DNA of 8,122 nucleotides, from NCBI GenBank assembly GCA_016744485.1, contig JADGEG010000086.1:1-8122 (forward strand), read 5' to 3'. A program made the translations under genes and the position numbers. Under the pieces are notes generated by a model that did no database searches, had not been told where the DNA came from, and saw only the letters and a list, made by a program, of their open reading frames with translations. Positions 1-6,262 of the stretch are shown in pieces; within the stretch, counting starts at the first letter, position 1; the number at the start of each line of letters is the position of its first letter. The DNA comes from Arcobacter sp. Its GTDB lineage: Bacteria > Campylobacterota > Campylobacteria > Campylobacterales > Arcobacteraceae.

Positions 1-500
1 GTTTCTTAACTATAGATGCTGATAAAATTGCTCATAAGTTATTAGATATACATTATCTAGAAATTGAGCATATTTTTGGGAAAGAATATGTTTTAGATAA
101 CAAAGTTTTAAGAAAGCAATTAGGAAAAATTATCTTTTCAAATACAAAGGAAAAATTAAAACTTGAAAATTTTATTCATCCTTTAATTAAAAAAAAAATT
201 ATAGAAGAAGCTATGCTTTTTGAAAAGGCAAAAAAAACTTATTTTATTGATATACCTTTATTTTTTGAAACTATGAATTATCCAATTTCAAGATCTTTAA
301 CTGTATATACACCTTTTGATTTACAAATAAAAAGACTTATGAAAAGAGATAATATATCTGTAAATGAAGCAAAGCTAAAAATATCAAATCAGATGGATAT
401 AGAAAAAAAGAAAGAATTAGCTACTTATGTAATAGATAATTCAAAAAATTTGAAAAATTTACAAAACGAAGTAGAACAAATAATAGGGAAAATTTTATGA
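1..500 (+). CDS. coaE: Dephospho-CoA kinase, 5'-truncated by window start
   Basis: This is the last enzyme of coenzyme A synthesis, which phosphorylates the 3'-hydroxyl of dephospho-CoA with ATP in the cytoplasm. The open frame runs from base 3 with no start in view, giving 165 visible residues. The family is about 200 residues long, so roughly 30 N-terminal residues, including the P-loop, lie outside the window. Visible family landmarks in order are DADKIAHKLL at the very start, NFIHPLI, the DIPLFFE strand, the lid region RLMKRDNIS followed by NEAK and a Q, and the C-terminal YVIDNS motif. The sequence resembles the Campylobacter form (ADKIAHK, IPLFFE). An internal ATG at 213 is not the real start, because clear CoaE sequence continues upstream of it. 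The stop overlaps the dapF start as ATGA, suggesting translational coupling. A run of ten A lies at 189-198 inside the gene. The identification is firm; only the 5' end is missing. Confidence 0.95.
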   Translation, partial: FLTIDADKIAHKLLDIHYLEIEHIFGKEYVLDNKVLRKQLGKIIFSNTKEKLKLENFIHPLIKKKIIEEAMLFEKAKKTYFIDIPLFFETMNYPISRSLTVYTPFDLQIKRLMKRDNISVNEAKLKISNQMDIEKKKELATYVIDNSKNLKNLQNEVEQIIGKIL

Positions 501-1234
501 CTTATACAAAATATAGTGCTAGTGGAAATGATTTTATAATCTTTCATACTTTTAAAAAACAAGATTATTCACAAAAGGCTATTGCTTTATGTAATAGAAC
601 TGAGGGTATTGGAGCAGATGGTTTGATAGTTTTAATTCCAAACAAAACTCATGATTTTGAATGGTTATTTTATAATAGTGATGGAAGTCCTGCTTTAATG
701 TGTGGAAATGGTACAAGAGCTTGCGCCCATTATGCCTATAATAATAATTTAGCACAAACAACAATGTCTTTTAAAACAGGTGCAGGAATTATTTATTCTG
801 AAGTATCTGGAGATATTGTTAAAACACAGCTTACAAAACATAAAATTATAAAAGAAGAATTTAAAGAATATGCTTACAAGTGGTCTTTAATTGATACAGG
901 AGTGCCACATTTAGTGTGTATTGTTGAAGATTTAAAAGAGTTTAATATAGATGTTTGTATAAACATGCGACAAAAATATAATGCAAATGTTAATTTTGTG
1001 CAAGTAAAAAATAATAAATTATTTGTTCGAACATTTGAAAAAGGTGTTGAAGCAGAAACTTTAGCTTGTGGTACAGGAATGATTGCTTGTTTTATTAAAA
1101 CACATAGACTAAATTTAATAGAAGATGAAACTTTAGTTTATCCAAAAAGTAAAGAAGAATTAAGCATAAAACTACAAGATGATAATCTTTATTTTACAGG
1201 TAAAGTAAAAAAAGTTTTTGTAACGCAAACTTAA
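497..1234 (+). CDS. dapF: Diaminopimelate epimerase
   Basis: DapF interconverts LL- and meso-diaminopimelate, supplying meso-DAP for peptidoglycan and for lysine synthesis. It is a cofactor-independent, two-base cysteine racemase of the cytoplasm. The 245-residue product has the N-terminal SASGNDFI motif (residues 7-14), then NSDGSPALMCGNGTRACA with the first catalytic cysteine at C69. GVPH follows at 135-138, and ETLACGTG carries the second catalytic cysteine at C191. Both catalytic cysteines and the surrounding glycine-rich loops are intact. It is slightly shorter than the 270-280 residues of the E. coli type, as expected for compact Campylobacterota versions. The ATG overlaps the coaE stop (ATGA), so it is probably translated by coupling; no separate strong ribosome binding site is needed. 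Gene order coaE-dapF is, as I recall, also found in Campylobacter. Confidence is high. Confidence 0.97.
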   Translation: MTYTKYSASGNDFIIFHTFKKQDYSQKAIALCNRTEGIGADGLIVLIPNKTHDFEWLFYNSDGSPALMCGNGTRACAHYAYNNNLAQTTMSFKTGAGIIYSEVSGDIVKTQLTKHKIIKEEFKEYAYKWSLIDTGVPHLVCIVEDLKEFNIDVCINMRQKYNANVNFVQVKNNKLFVRTFEKGVEAETLACGTGMIACFIKTHRLNLIEDETLVYPKSKEELSIKLQDDNLYFTGKVKKVFVTQT

Positions 1235-1243
1235 ATATTTAAA

Positions 1244-1247
1244 AGGA
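1244..1247 (+). promoter_or_regulatory. Ribosome binding site fixing the TTG start of the ymdB-like gene
   Basis: AGGA lies five bases before TTG at 1253. No ATG or GTG sits at a suitable place. The conserved family N-terminus (RIAFIGDIVGRPG) begins directly after this TTG, so the site supports the non-ATG start. Confidence 0.65.
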
Positions 1248-1252
1248 TAAAA

Positions 1253-2077
1253 TTGAGAATTGCTTTTATAGGAGATATTGTAGGTCGTCCTGGAAGAAAA
1301 ATAATTAAAGAGAATTTAAAAAGAATGAGAAATGAATATGATATTGATTTTGTCATTGCAAACGGTGAAAATGCTAGTCATGGTTTTGGTTTAACTATTA
1401 AACATTGTGATGAATTATTGAAAATGGGAATTGATGTAATTACAGGGGGAAATCACTCTTTTGATAAAAAAAAAGATATGCTAGTATTACTTGAAACAAA
1501 AGCAGTACTAAGACCAGATAATTATCCTCTTGGTCTTGCTGGAAGTGGTGTTAGAATTTTTGAAGTAAAAACTAAAAATGCTATACAAAAATTAGCAGTT
1601 ATTAATCTAATGGGACAATTTGCAATGCCAATAGTTGAAAATCCTTTTAATCTAGCAAAAAAAATAATTGCAAAATTACATGAAGATCGAATAAAAAATA
1701 TTTTTATTGATTTTCATGGTGAAGCTTCTAGTGAAAAAAGAATAATGCTAATGATGTTTAAAAATCAAGTTAGTGCAATATGTGGAACACATACACATGT
1801 AGGAACAGATGATTTACAAATCTTTGAAAACACTGCTTATTTAACTGATATTGGTCTAACTGGATGTAGAACAAATGTAATAGGAATGGATAGTAAAATC
1901 CCTATTTTAAAAGCTACTACAGGAGTAGGAGGACATTTTTCTATTCCCGCAACAGCTAAATCAATTTTGCAAATGATGGTAATTGATATTAAAAATGGAA
2001 AAGCAATTAAGTGCTTTAAATTAAAAAAACTATGTAATCAAGATGAGTATATACAAACAGATGCAATTATTGACTAG
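1253..2077 (+). CDS. YmdB-type metallophosphoesterase (TIGR00282 family)
   Basis: This belongs to the calcineurin-like YmdB/TIGR00282 family of binuclear-metal phosphodiesterases. The Bacillus subtilis YmdB member hydrolyses cyclic nucleotides and influences biofilm and sporulation choices; the role in this lineage is not established. The 274 residues carry the full set of expected metal and active-site motifs: GDIVGRPG (D8), GENASHGFG (E39, N40), GGNHSFD (N67, H68), FHGEASSEK (H155) and GTHTHVGTD (H180, H182), then LTDIGLTG and a VIG motif. The usual tryptophan of GNH-x-WD is phenylalanine here, a conservative change. Translation starts at TTG, supported by an AGGA five bases upstream and by the family N-terminus. 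The gene follows dapF after 18 bp, and its 3' end overlaps the next gene. The enzyme is predicted to be soluble and cytoplasmic. Family membership is very secure; the physiological substrate is not shown by sequence. Confidence 0.93.
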   Translation: MRIAFIGDIVGRPGRKIIKENLKRMRNEYDIDFVIANGENASHGFGLTIKHCDELLKMGIDVITGGNHSFDKKKDMLVLLETKAVLRPDNYPLGLAGSGVRIFEVKTKNAIQKLAVINLMGQFAMPIVENPFNLAKKIIAKLHEDRIKNIFIDFHGEASSEKRIMLMMFKNQVSAICGTHTHVGTDDLQIFENTAYLTDIGLTGCRTNVIGMDSKIPILKATTGVGGHFSIPATAKSILQMMVIDIKNGKAIKCFKLKKLCNQDEYIQTDAIID

Positions 2078-2702
2078 TATAAATAATTCTTATGATTTAT
2101 TTCTTTTTTTAAAAGAAAAAGATTTATTAAAAGAACATTGTATTTCTTGGTGGCCAAGCTCAAATGCTTTTGAGATTTTACTAGGAGCTATTTTAACCCA
2201 AAATACTAAATGGACAAATGTAGAAAAATCTTTAATAAATTTAAAAAAAATAAATATTTTAACATTAGAAGATTTAGTTAATATAGATATCCAAAATTTA
2301 ATTTTTGCTATTACTCCAAGTGGTTTTAAAAATCAAAAATCAAAAAGATTAAAACTAATAGCTGCTAATATTTTAGAAGAATTTGGCTCATTTGAACTTT
2401 TTAAAAGCTCTTGTACAAGAACTTGGCTTTTAGAACAAAAAGGTATAGGATTTGAAACAGCTGATGCTATTTTATGTTATGCCTGCAAAAGAGACTTTAT
2501 GGTAGCAGATAAATATACTCTTAAATTATTACAAAAATTTAATTATGAATTTGAATCTTATGAAGATCTTCAAGCATGGTTAGAATATGGAATTAATGAA
2601 AATTACGATAAAATCGTTCAGCTTTACGATTATAAAATATCTTTAAATTTAATCTATTGTAGGTTTCATGGAAAAATTATTGAATTTATGAAAAAGAATT
2701 AA
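2043..2702 (+). CDS. MagIII-like 3-methyladenine DNA glycosylase (HhH-GPD family)
   Basis: A monofunctional base-excision-repair glycosylase is predicted, removing alkylated purines such as 3-methyladenine. The 219 residues resemble Helicobacter pylori MagIII along their length. Landmarks are the WWP motif (36-38) that forms part of the base pocket, LLGAILTQNTKW (46-57), PSGFKNQKSKRL, and the helix-hairpin-helix LLEQKGIGFETADAILCYAC (129-148). VADKY holds the catalytic aspartate D156, and the C-terminal RFHGK has K211 at the place of the carbamylated lysine described for MagIII. The Endonuclease III 4Fe-4S cysteine cluster is absent, arguing against Nth proper. ATG 2043 gives a 35-base overlap with the preceding gene. 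In-frame ATG 2061 or TTG 2070 would give 17- or 8-base overlaps, and homology to MagIII only begins around residue 13, so a later start is quite possible. No strong ribosome binding site decides it. Confidence 0.9.
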   Translation: MSIYKQMQLLTSINNSYDLFLFLKEKDLLKEHCISWWPSSNAFEILLGAILTQNTKWTNVEKSLINLKKINILTLEDLVNIDIQNLIFAITPSGFKNQKSKRLKLIAANILEEFGSFELFKSSCTRTWLLEQKGIGFETADAILCYACKRDFMVADKYTLKLLQKFNYEFESYEDLQAWLEYGINENYDKIVQLYDYKISLNLIYCRFHGKIIEFMKKN

Positions 2703-2707
2703 GAGGG
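2703..2707 (+). promoter_or_regulatory. Shine-Dalgarno of the ParA-like gene
   Basis: GAGGG follows directly after the glycosylase stop codon and is seven bases from ATG 2715. It is among the better ribosome binding sites in the window, suggesting the ATPase is translated independently of the upstream gene. Confidence 0.6.
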
Positions 2708-2714
2708 TAAACAA

Positions 2715-3506
2715 ATGATTATAATTCCACAGACAAAAGGAGGAGTAGGTAAATCTACGGTTGCTATGCAAGTTATTGCTCCTTATTTATTCAAAAAACA
2801 TAATAAAAAAGTCACTTATATTGAAATAGACGACGAAAATAATGATTCACAATCCTTTACCCAAACGCAAATAGTTAATAAAAGAATGTTAGGTACTAAT
2901 AAATTAACTCAACTTGATGAGCTTATTTTAATGGATGATAACCATGAAATCATAGTTGATGTTGGAGGAAATAAAACTTCAGCACTAGTCTTAGATGAAA
3001 TAAAAAAAATAGGTTCTTTTGATAATATTAAATGGATTATTCCTTTAGGTGATGGGGAATTAGATGGTAAGAATGCTATTTCAACTATGAAAAAAATAAA
3101 AAAAATTGAAAAAAATTCTGAGAAAAATGTACTTTTTGCTTTAAATAGAGCTATTTCTATGGACAATGAATATATAGAAGAACAATTTATTAATTTTTTT
3201 GGACATAAATATTTAGAATCAAATTCTGTTATATGTGATTTTGTAAAAAATCCAAAATATTTTCCTGTAAAAAATGATAAAGTTATTACAATGAGCAGAT
3301 ACTTAGGATCAACTGTTTGGGAAATGGCATATACAAATACAGACTTTACAAAAAAAGCTTTAGAAGCAAAAGAATTAGGAGATATAGAAAGTGCAAGAAA
3401 ATATTTATTCTTTAGGCGAATTCAAACTGAAGCAAAAGATTATGTTATTGGAGTATTAAATAAAATTTTCTGTGAATTAGATACTTGGATTGATATTAAA
3501 AAATGA
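2715..3506 (+). CDS. ParA/MinD-type P-loop ATPase
   Basis: The 263-residue protein begins with a strand and the deviant Walker A motif KGGVGKST (residues 8-15). It has the signature lysine K8 and the P-loop lysine K13 that mark ParA/MinD/Soj ATPases, which dimerise on ATP and move or place DNA or protein cargo. The switch I-like segment is IEIDDENND (36-44), the Walker B-like strand is IIVDVGGNK (79-87), and FALNRA (141-146) fits the adenine-contacting NR segment. The C-terminal third matches nothing I recognise. No N-terminal helix-turn-helix of plasmid ParA is present, no parB gene follows, and there is no obvious C-terminal amphipathic MinD helix. The IPLGDGE and VDVGG region resembles plasmid StbB/TraL-type nucleotide-binding proteins more than chromosomal ParA, but this is only an impression. 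Its stop overlaps the start of a small membrane-anchored protein (ATGA), which is the likely partner. Cargo and process are unknown. Confidence 0.88.
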   Translation: MIIIPQTKGGVGKSTVAMQVIAPYLFKKHNKKVTYIEIDDENNDSQSFTQTQIVNKRMLGTNKLTQLDELILMDDNHEIIVDVGGNKTSALVLDEIKKIGSFDNIKWIIPLGDGELDGKNAISTMKKIKKIEKNSEKNVLFALNRAISMDNEYIEEQFINFFGHKYLESNSVICDFVKNPKYFPVKNDKVITMSRYLGSTVWEMAYTNTDFTKKALEAKELGDIESARKYLFFRRIQTEAKDYVIGVLNKIFCELDTWIDIKK

Positions 3507-3751
3507 ATGAAATGAGCTTTAAACAGGCCAAAGATGTTATAGAACAACTTGAATTATCTGAAATTTCTTTAAATAAATCATTTGAAAATATTTCAAATGT
3601 TTCAAAATCTTTAGATAAATCTTTAGAAAAGCAAAAAAATATATATGAACTTTTACCACAAAAAGAAAAAGGAATAACTTTTTTAAAACTATTAATCATG
3701 TTAAATATTGGATTTATTCTAGGTATTTTTGCTGGTAAATATTTATTATAA
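3503..3751 (+). CDS. Small coiled-coil protein with C-terminal membrane anchor, unknown function
   Basis: I do not recognise this 82-residue protein. Residues 5-50 are polar, serine- and lysine-rich and strongly helical, with a rough heptad or four-residue rhythm (repeated KSF/KSL units at 25-41) suggesting a short coiled coil. Residues 59-78 form one hydrophobic segment (FLKLLIMLNIGFILGIFAG), leaving only a few residues after it. This is the layout of a tail-anchored inner-membrane protein with its coiled coil in the cytoplasm. The ATG overlaps the stop of the ParA-like gene (ATGA), implying coupled synthesis. A second in-frame ATG at 3512 is an alternative start. A short protein tethering a ParA/MinD-type ATPase to the membrane is a reasonable inference, not a demonstrated role. 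It is not XseB, despite lying upstream of xseA: XseB lacks a membrane segment. Confidence 0.82.
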   Translation: MNEMSFKQAKDVIEQLELSEISLNKSFENISNVSKSLDKSLEKQKNIYELLPQKEKGITFLKLLIMLNIGFILGIFAGKYLL

Positions 3752-3755
3752 AATT

Positions 3756-3759
3756 AGGA
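3756..3759 (+). promoter_or_regulatory. Ribosome binding site deciding the ubiE start
   Basis: AGGA lies eight bases before ATG 3768. Together with the family N-terminus it places the start at 3768 and not at the upstream in-frame TTG at 3729. Confidence 0.65.
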
Positions 3760-3767
3760 AAAAATAT

Positions 3768-4478
3768 ATGGGAAAACAAGAAAAAATAGTTTCGATGTTT
3801 AATGATATCGCAAAAACTTATGATATTACAAATAGAGTTTTATCTATGGGTATTGATAAGTCTTGGAGAAATAAAGCTTGTAATTTAAGTTTTGAATTGT
3901 ATAAGAAAAAAAATATTGATAAAATCATTGATGTTGCTTGTGGTACTGGTGATATGATTTATTTTTGGCAAAAAATAGCAAAAGATAATAATATAAATCT
4001 AAATAGTGTTGTTGGAGTTGATCCAAGCGTTGGAATGCTAGATGTTGCAAAGAAAAAGTTAAAAGAAGTGCAATTTATCGAAGCTAGTGCTACAGCTATG
4101 CCTTTTGATGATAATAATGCAGATATAATATCTATTTCTTATGGTATTAGAAATGTAATTAAAAGACAAGAAGCTTTTAACGAATTTGCAAGAATTCTTC
4201 AAAAAGATGGCTTAGTTGTAATATCAGAATTTACAAAAAATAAAAAAACTTCTATATTAGATTATATTACTGATTTTTATATGAATAAAGTATTACCTAT
4301 TTTAGGTGGGTTTATTTCAAAAAATAAAGAAGCCTATACATACTTGCCAAATTCAATAGATGAGTTTTTGACAAGTGAAAACTTATGTAAAGAGTTAAAT
4401 GAAGCAGGGTTTGAAATAGTTTATACTAAAGCATTCTCTATGAATATATCTACTTTGATAATAGCTAAAAAACTATAG
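3768..4478 (+). CDS. ubiE: Demethylmenaquinone methyltransferase (UbiE/MenG family)
   Basis: An S-adenosylmethionine-dependent C-methyltransferase is predicted, completing the quinone ring in the last step of menaquinone synthesis. Campylobacterota use menaquinones, so the MenG activity is the relevant one. The 236-residue product shows the family N-terminus MFNDIAKTYDITNRVLSMG (10-28) and the SAM-binding motif I IDVACGTGDM (54-63). The motif II acidic residue is in GVDPS (D85), followed by ATAMPFDDN and ISYGIRNV (123-130), then ISEFTK (152-157). The quinone-side segment LGGFISKNKEAYTYLPNSI (179-197) and the C-terminal motif with FSMNISTLIIAKK complete it. All expected motifs are intact and the length is typical. 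An upstream in-frame TTG at 3729 would add 13 residues and overlap the preceding gene. It is rejected because the ribosome binding site and family homology support ATG 3768. The gene follows the small membrane protein after 16 bp and precedes xseA by 13 bp. Confidence 0.95.
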   Translation: MGKQEKIVSMFNDIAKTYDITNRVLSMGIDKSWRNKACNLSFELYKKKNIDKIIDVACGTGDMIYFWQKIAKDNNINLNSVVGVDPSVGMLDVAKKKLKEVQFIEASATAMPFDDNNADIISISYGIRNVIKRQEAFNEFARILQKDGLVVISEFTKNKKTSILDYITDFYMNKVLPILGGFISKNKEAYTYLPNSIDEFLTSENLCKELNEAGFEIVYTKAFSMNISTLIIAKKL

Positions 4479-4491
4479 TATAAAAAATATT

Positions 4492-5679
4492 ATGCAAAAA
4501 GCACTTGAAGTATCACAACTAAATATTCAAATAAAATCTATTTTAGAAACTACTTTTATAAGTGTTTATGTTCAAGGTGAGATATCTAATTTAACTTATC
4601 ATAATTCTGGACATATATATTTTTCCATTAAAGATGCAAATTCTGTAATTTCTTGTGTTATGTTTAAAGGAAATGCAAAACATCTAAAGTTTAAACTTGA
4701 ACTTGGACAAAAAATAACAATTAATGGAAATTTAACAGTTTATACCCCAAGAGGAAATTATCAGTTATTATGTACAAAAATTGAACCATCAGGACAGGGT
4801 AGCTTGGCATTAGCATATACACAATTAAAAGACAAATTAGAAGTTCAAGGTTTTTTTAAAGAAAATAATAAAAAACAATTTCCAAAATATCCAAAAAAAA
4901 TAGTCTTAATTACCTCTGAAAGTGGAGCCGCTATTGAAGATATGAAAAAAGTAGCAACAAACAGATGGCCTTTAGTTCAATTAATACTAATACCAACATT
5001 GGTTCAAGGAGAAGATGCAAAATATGATATAGTAAAATCTTTACAATATGCTAATACTTTATCTTGTGATTTGATTATTTTAAGTAGAGGTGGTGGAAGA
5101 ATAGAAGACTTGTGGGCTTTTAATGAAGAAATTGTAGCTATTGCTATATATGAATCTAATATTCCTATTGTTTCAGCTATTGGTCATGAAACAGACTATT
5201 TAATAAGTGATTATGTAGCAGATTTAAGAGCTTCAACTCCATCTAATGCTATTGAATTAGTATTGCCTGATATTAATGAATATCGAATTTATATAGATAA
5301 TTTAAGCAAAGATTTTGATAATATATTTTTAAATATTTTAAACAATAAAAATGATAAAATACAATATATGAGAAAGCTTTATGAGCAAAATTCTATTGAA
5401 TCAAAATTTGTATATTTTACTAAAGAAATTAATCTTTTAAAACAAAACTTCATTTATTGCATAGAACAAAATATAAAAATTAATCAACTTGAATTAGATA
5501 GCTTAAAAGAAAACTTTATAAACAATCACCCAAGTACAAAAGAATTAAATTATTTTGCTCAAATTTCAAGAAATAATAAATTAAGCAATCTATCAGAATT
5601 AAATGTAAATGACCATATCACACTGCAAACAACAAAAATTATTGCTTCTTGTACAATAAATAGTATAGAAGAACAATAA
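4492..5679 (+). CDS. xseA: Exodeoxyribonuclease VII large subunit
   Basis: XseA is the catalytic subunit of exonuclease VII, which degrades single-stranded DNA in both directions together with several copies of small XseB. The 395 residues start with an OB-fold (about 1-100; VQGEISN, SGHIYFSIKD, CVMFKG), then GQGSLALAY (101-109). The nuclease domain follows with ITSESGAAIEDM (140-151, D150 matching the catalytic-domain aspartate of E. coli), RGGGRIEDLWAFNEE (199-213), IPIVSAIGHETD (224-235) and VADLRASTPSNAIEL (242-256). A long helical region (about 260-345) and a short C-terminal strand pair complete it. At the fourth position after the RG of the RGGGS motif there is arginine (R203), where serine is usual. 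The usual glycine of the C-terminal VGD-like turn is also replaced (NVNDHI). The ATG is 13 bp after ubiE with no clear ribosome binding site. No xseB gene lies in the window, so the partner must be encoded elsewhere. Confidence 0.95.
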   Translation: MQKALEVSQLNIQIKSILETTFISVYVQGEISNLTYHNSGHIYFSIKDANSVISCVMFKGNAKHLKFKLELGQKITINGNLTVYTPRGNYQLLCTKIEPSGQGSLALAYTQLKDKLEVQGFFKENNKKQFPKYPKKIVLITSESGAAIEDMKKVATNRWPLVQLILIPTLVQGEDAKYDIVKSLQYANTLSCDLIILSRGGGRIEDLWAFNEEIVAIAIYESNIPIVSAIGHETDYLISDYVADLRASTPSNAIELVLPDINEYRIYIDNLSKDFDNIFLNILNNKNDKIQYMRKLYEQNSIESKFVYFTKEINLLKQNFIYCIEQNIKINQLELDSLKENFINNHPSTKELNYFAQISRNNKLSNLSELNVNDHITLQTTKIIASCTINSIEEQ

Positions 5680-5707
5680 TAATAATTTAAGTATATAAAA
5701 GTTAAAA

Positions 5708-5713
5708 TATAAT
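5708..5713 (+). promoter_or_regulatory. Candidate -10 box for the cheW group
   Basis: A perfect TATAAT lies in the 72-bp gap between xseA and cheW, the longest non-coding gap in the window. A start near 5720 would leave a leader of about 30 bases with the Shine-Dalgarno well inside it. Campylobacterota promoters often lack a clear -35 box, and none is obvious here, only A/T-rich DNA. A second TATAAT at 5731-5736 abuts the ribosome binding site and is less plausible. In DNA this AT-rich such matches are common, so confidence is modest. Confidence 0.4.
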
Positions 5714-5737
5714 TAGATTATAAGAATATATATAATG

Positions 5738-5742
5738 AAGGA
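5738..5742 (+). promoter_or_regulatory. Shine-Dalgarno of cheW
   Basis: AAGGA, within the purine run GAAGGAAG, is nine bases before ATG 5752. It is the strongest Shine-Dalgarno in the window and fits a gene expressed at higher level than its neighbours. Confidence 0.7.
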
Positions 5743-5751
5743 AGTGTTATA

Positions 5752-6237
5752 ATGGATAATAATATAGAAGAAGCCCAAATACCTGATGATATTGATATGA
5801 ATGAATATATGACTTTTGAATTAGGAAAAATGAAATATGCGATTGAATTACCAAAAATTAGAGAAATTTTAACATATCCTGATAACATCACACCTTTGCC
5901 AAATACAAATGACTGGGTGAAAGGATTAATTAATTTAAGAGGAGAAGTTGTTCCTATCTTAGATATAAGAATTAAATTCCATACAGGAGAAATTGTATAT
6001 AACGAAAACACATCTGTAATTGCTGTTATAACTAAAGATAAAAGAATGATAGGAATTATCGTTGATAAGGTTGATGATGTTCAAAAAATAGATATATCTT
6101 CCTTATCTATAGTTTCAGATATGGGTTCAGCTATCCCTTCTAAATATTTAAAAGGATATGTAAGATTAGATAATAATGAAATGCTTGTATTAATGGATAT
6201 TGAATCTGTTGTGAGTAAAGAAGAACTTCAAGGTTAA
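5752..6237 (+). CDS. cheW: Chemotaxis coupling protein CheW
   Basis: CheW links chemoreceptors to the kinase CheA in the cytoplasmic face of receptor arrays. The 161-residue product is a single CheW domain: FELGKMKYAIELPKIREIL (22-40), then ITPLPNTNDWVKGLINLRG (46-64) and the conserved PILDIR (68-73). VIAVI, GIIVDKVDDVQKI (101-113) and the final GYVRLDNNEMLVLMDIESVV (135-154) follow. The arginine of NLRG (R63), important for receptor and CheA contact in E. coli CheW, is kept. About 18 acidic N-terminal residues precede the domain. There is no receiver domain, so it is not CheV. It is preceded by a likely promoter and a strong ribosome binding site, and followed after 25 bp by a receiver-domain protein that may share its transcript. 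No cheA or receptor gene is in the window. Confidence 0.93.
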   Translation: MDNNIEEAQIPDDIDMNEYMTFELGKMKYAIELPKIREILTYPDNITPLPNTNDWVKGLINLRGEVVPILDIRIKFHTGEIVYNENTSVIAVITKDKRMIGIIVDKVDDVQKIDISSLSIVSDMGSAIPSKYLKGYVRLDNNEMLVLMDIESVVSKEELQG

Positions 6238-6262
6238 ATTTTTTAATGAAAGCTAGCATAAT

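Noticed and set aside
579..764. Minus-strand open frame opposite dapF
   Set aside because: It lies wholly opposite well-conserved dapF codons, and its product has no recognisable feature.
2909..3166. Minus-strand open frame opposite the ParA-like gene
   Set aside because: It is a low-complexity serine/phenylalanine/isoleucine-rich product of the kind made by reversing A-rich coding DNA.
3496..3699. Minus-strand open frame opposite the small membrane-protein gene
   Set aside because: The plus-strand frame has coupled translation and a coherent anchor; the reverse frame shows no motif or ribosome binding site.
3503..3751. Small helical gene just upstream of xseA considered as exonuclease VII small subunit XseB
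   Set aside because: It has a C-terminal membrane segment, lacks the XseB sequence pattern, and is separated from xseA by ubiE.
3729..3767. Upstream TTG extension of ubiE
   Set aside because: The extra 13 residues overlap the preceding gene and are not part of the family; ATG 3768 has an AGGA at good spacing.
5718..6011. Minus-strand open frame opposite cheW
   Set aside because: It overlaps strongly conserved CheW sequence and the promoter gap, with no family resemblance.
5752..6237. CheV instead of CheW
   Set aside because: No receiver domain follows in the same frame; the receiver is a separate gene with its own start and is followed by PAS and coiled coil.
6238..6262. GCTAGC palindrome between cheW and the response-regulator gene as a terminator or operator
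   Set aside because: A 6-bp palindrome with no stem-loop and no following T run is too short to support either.
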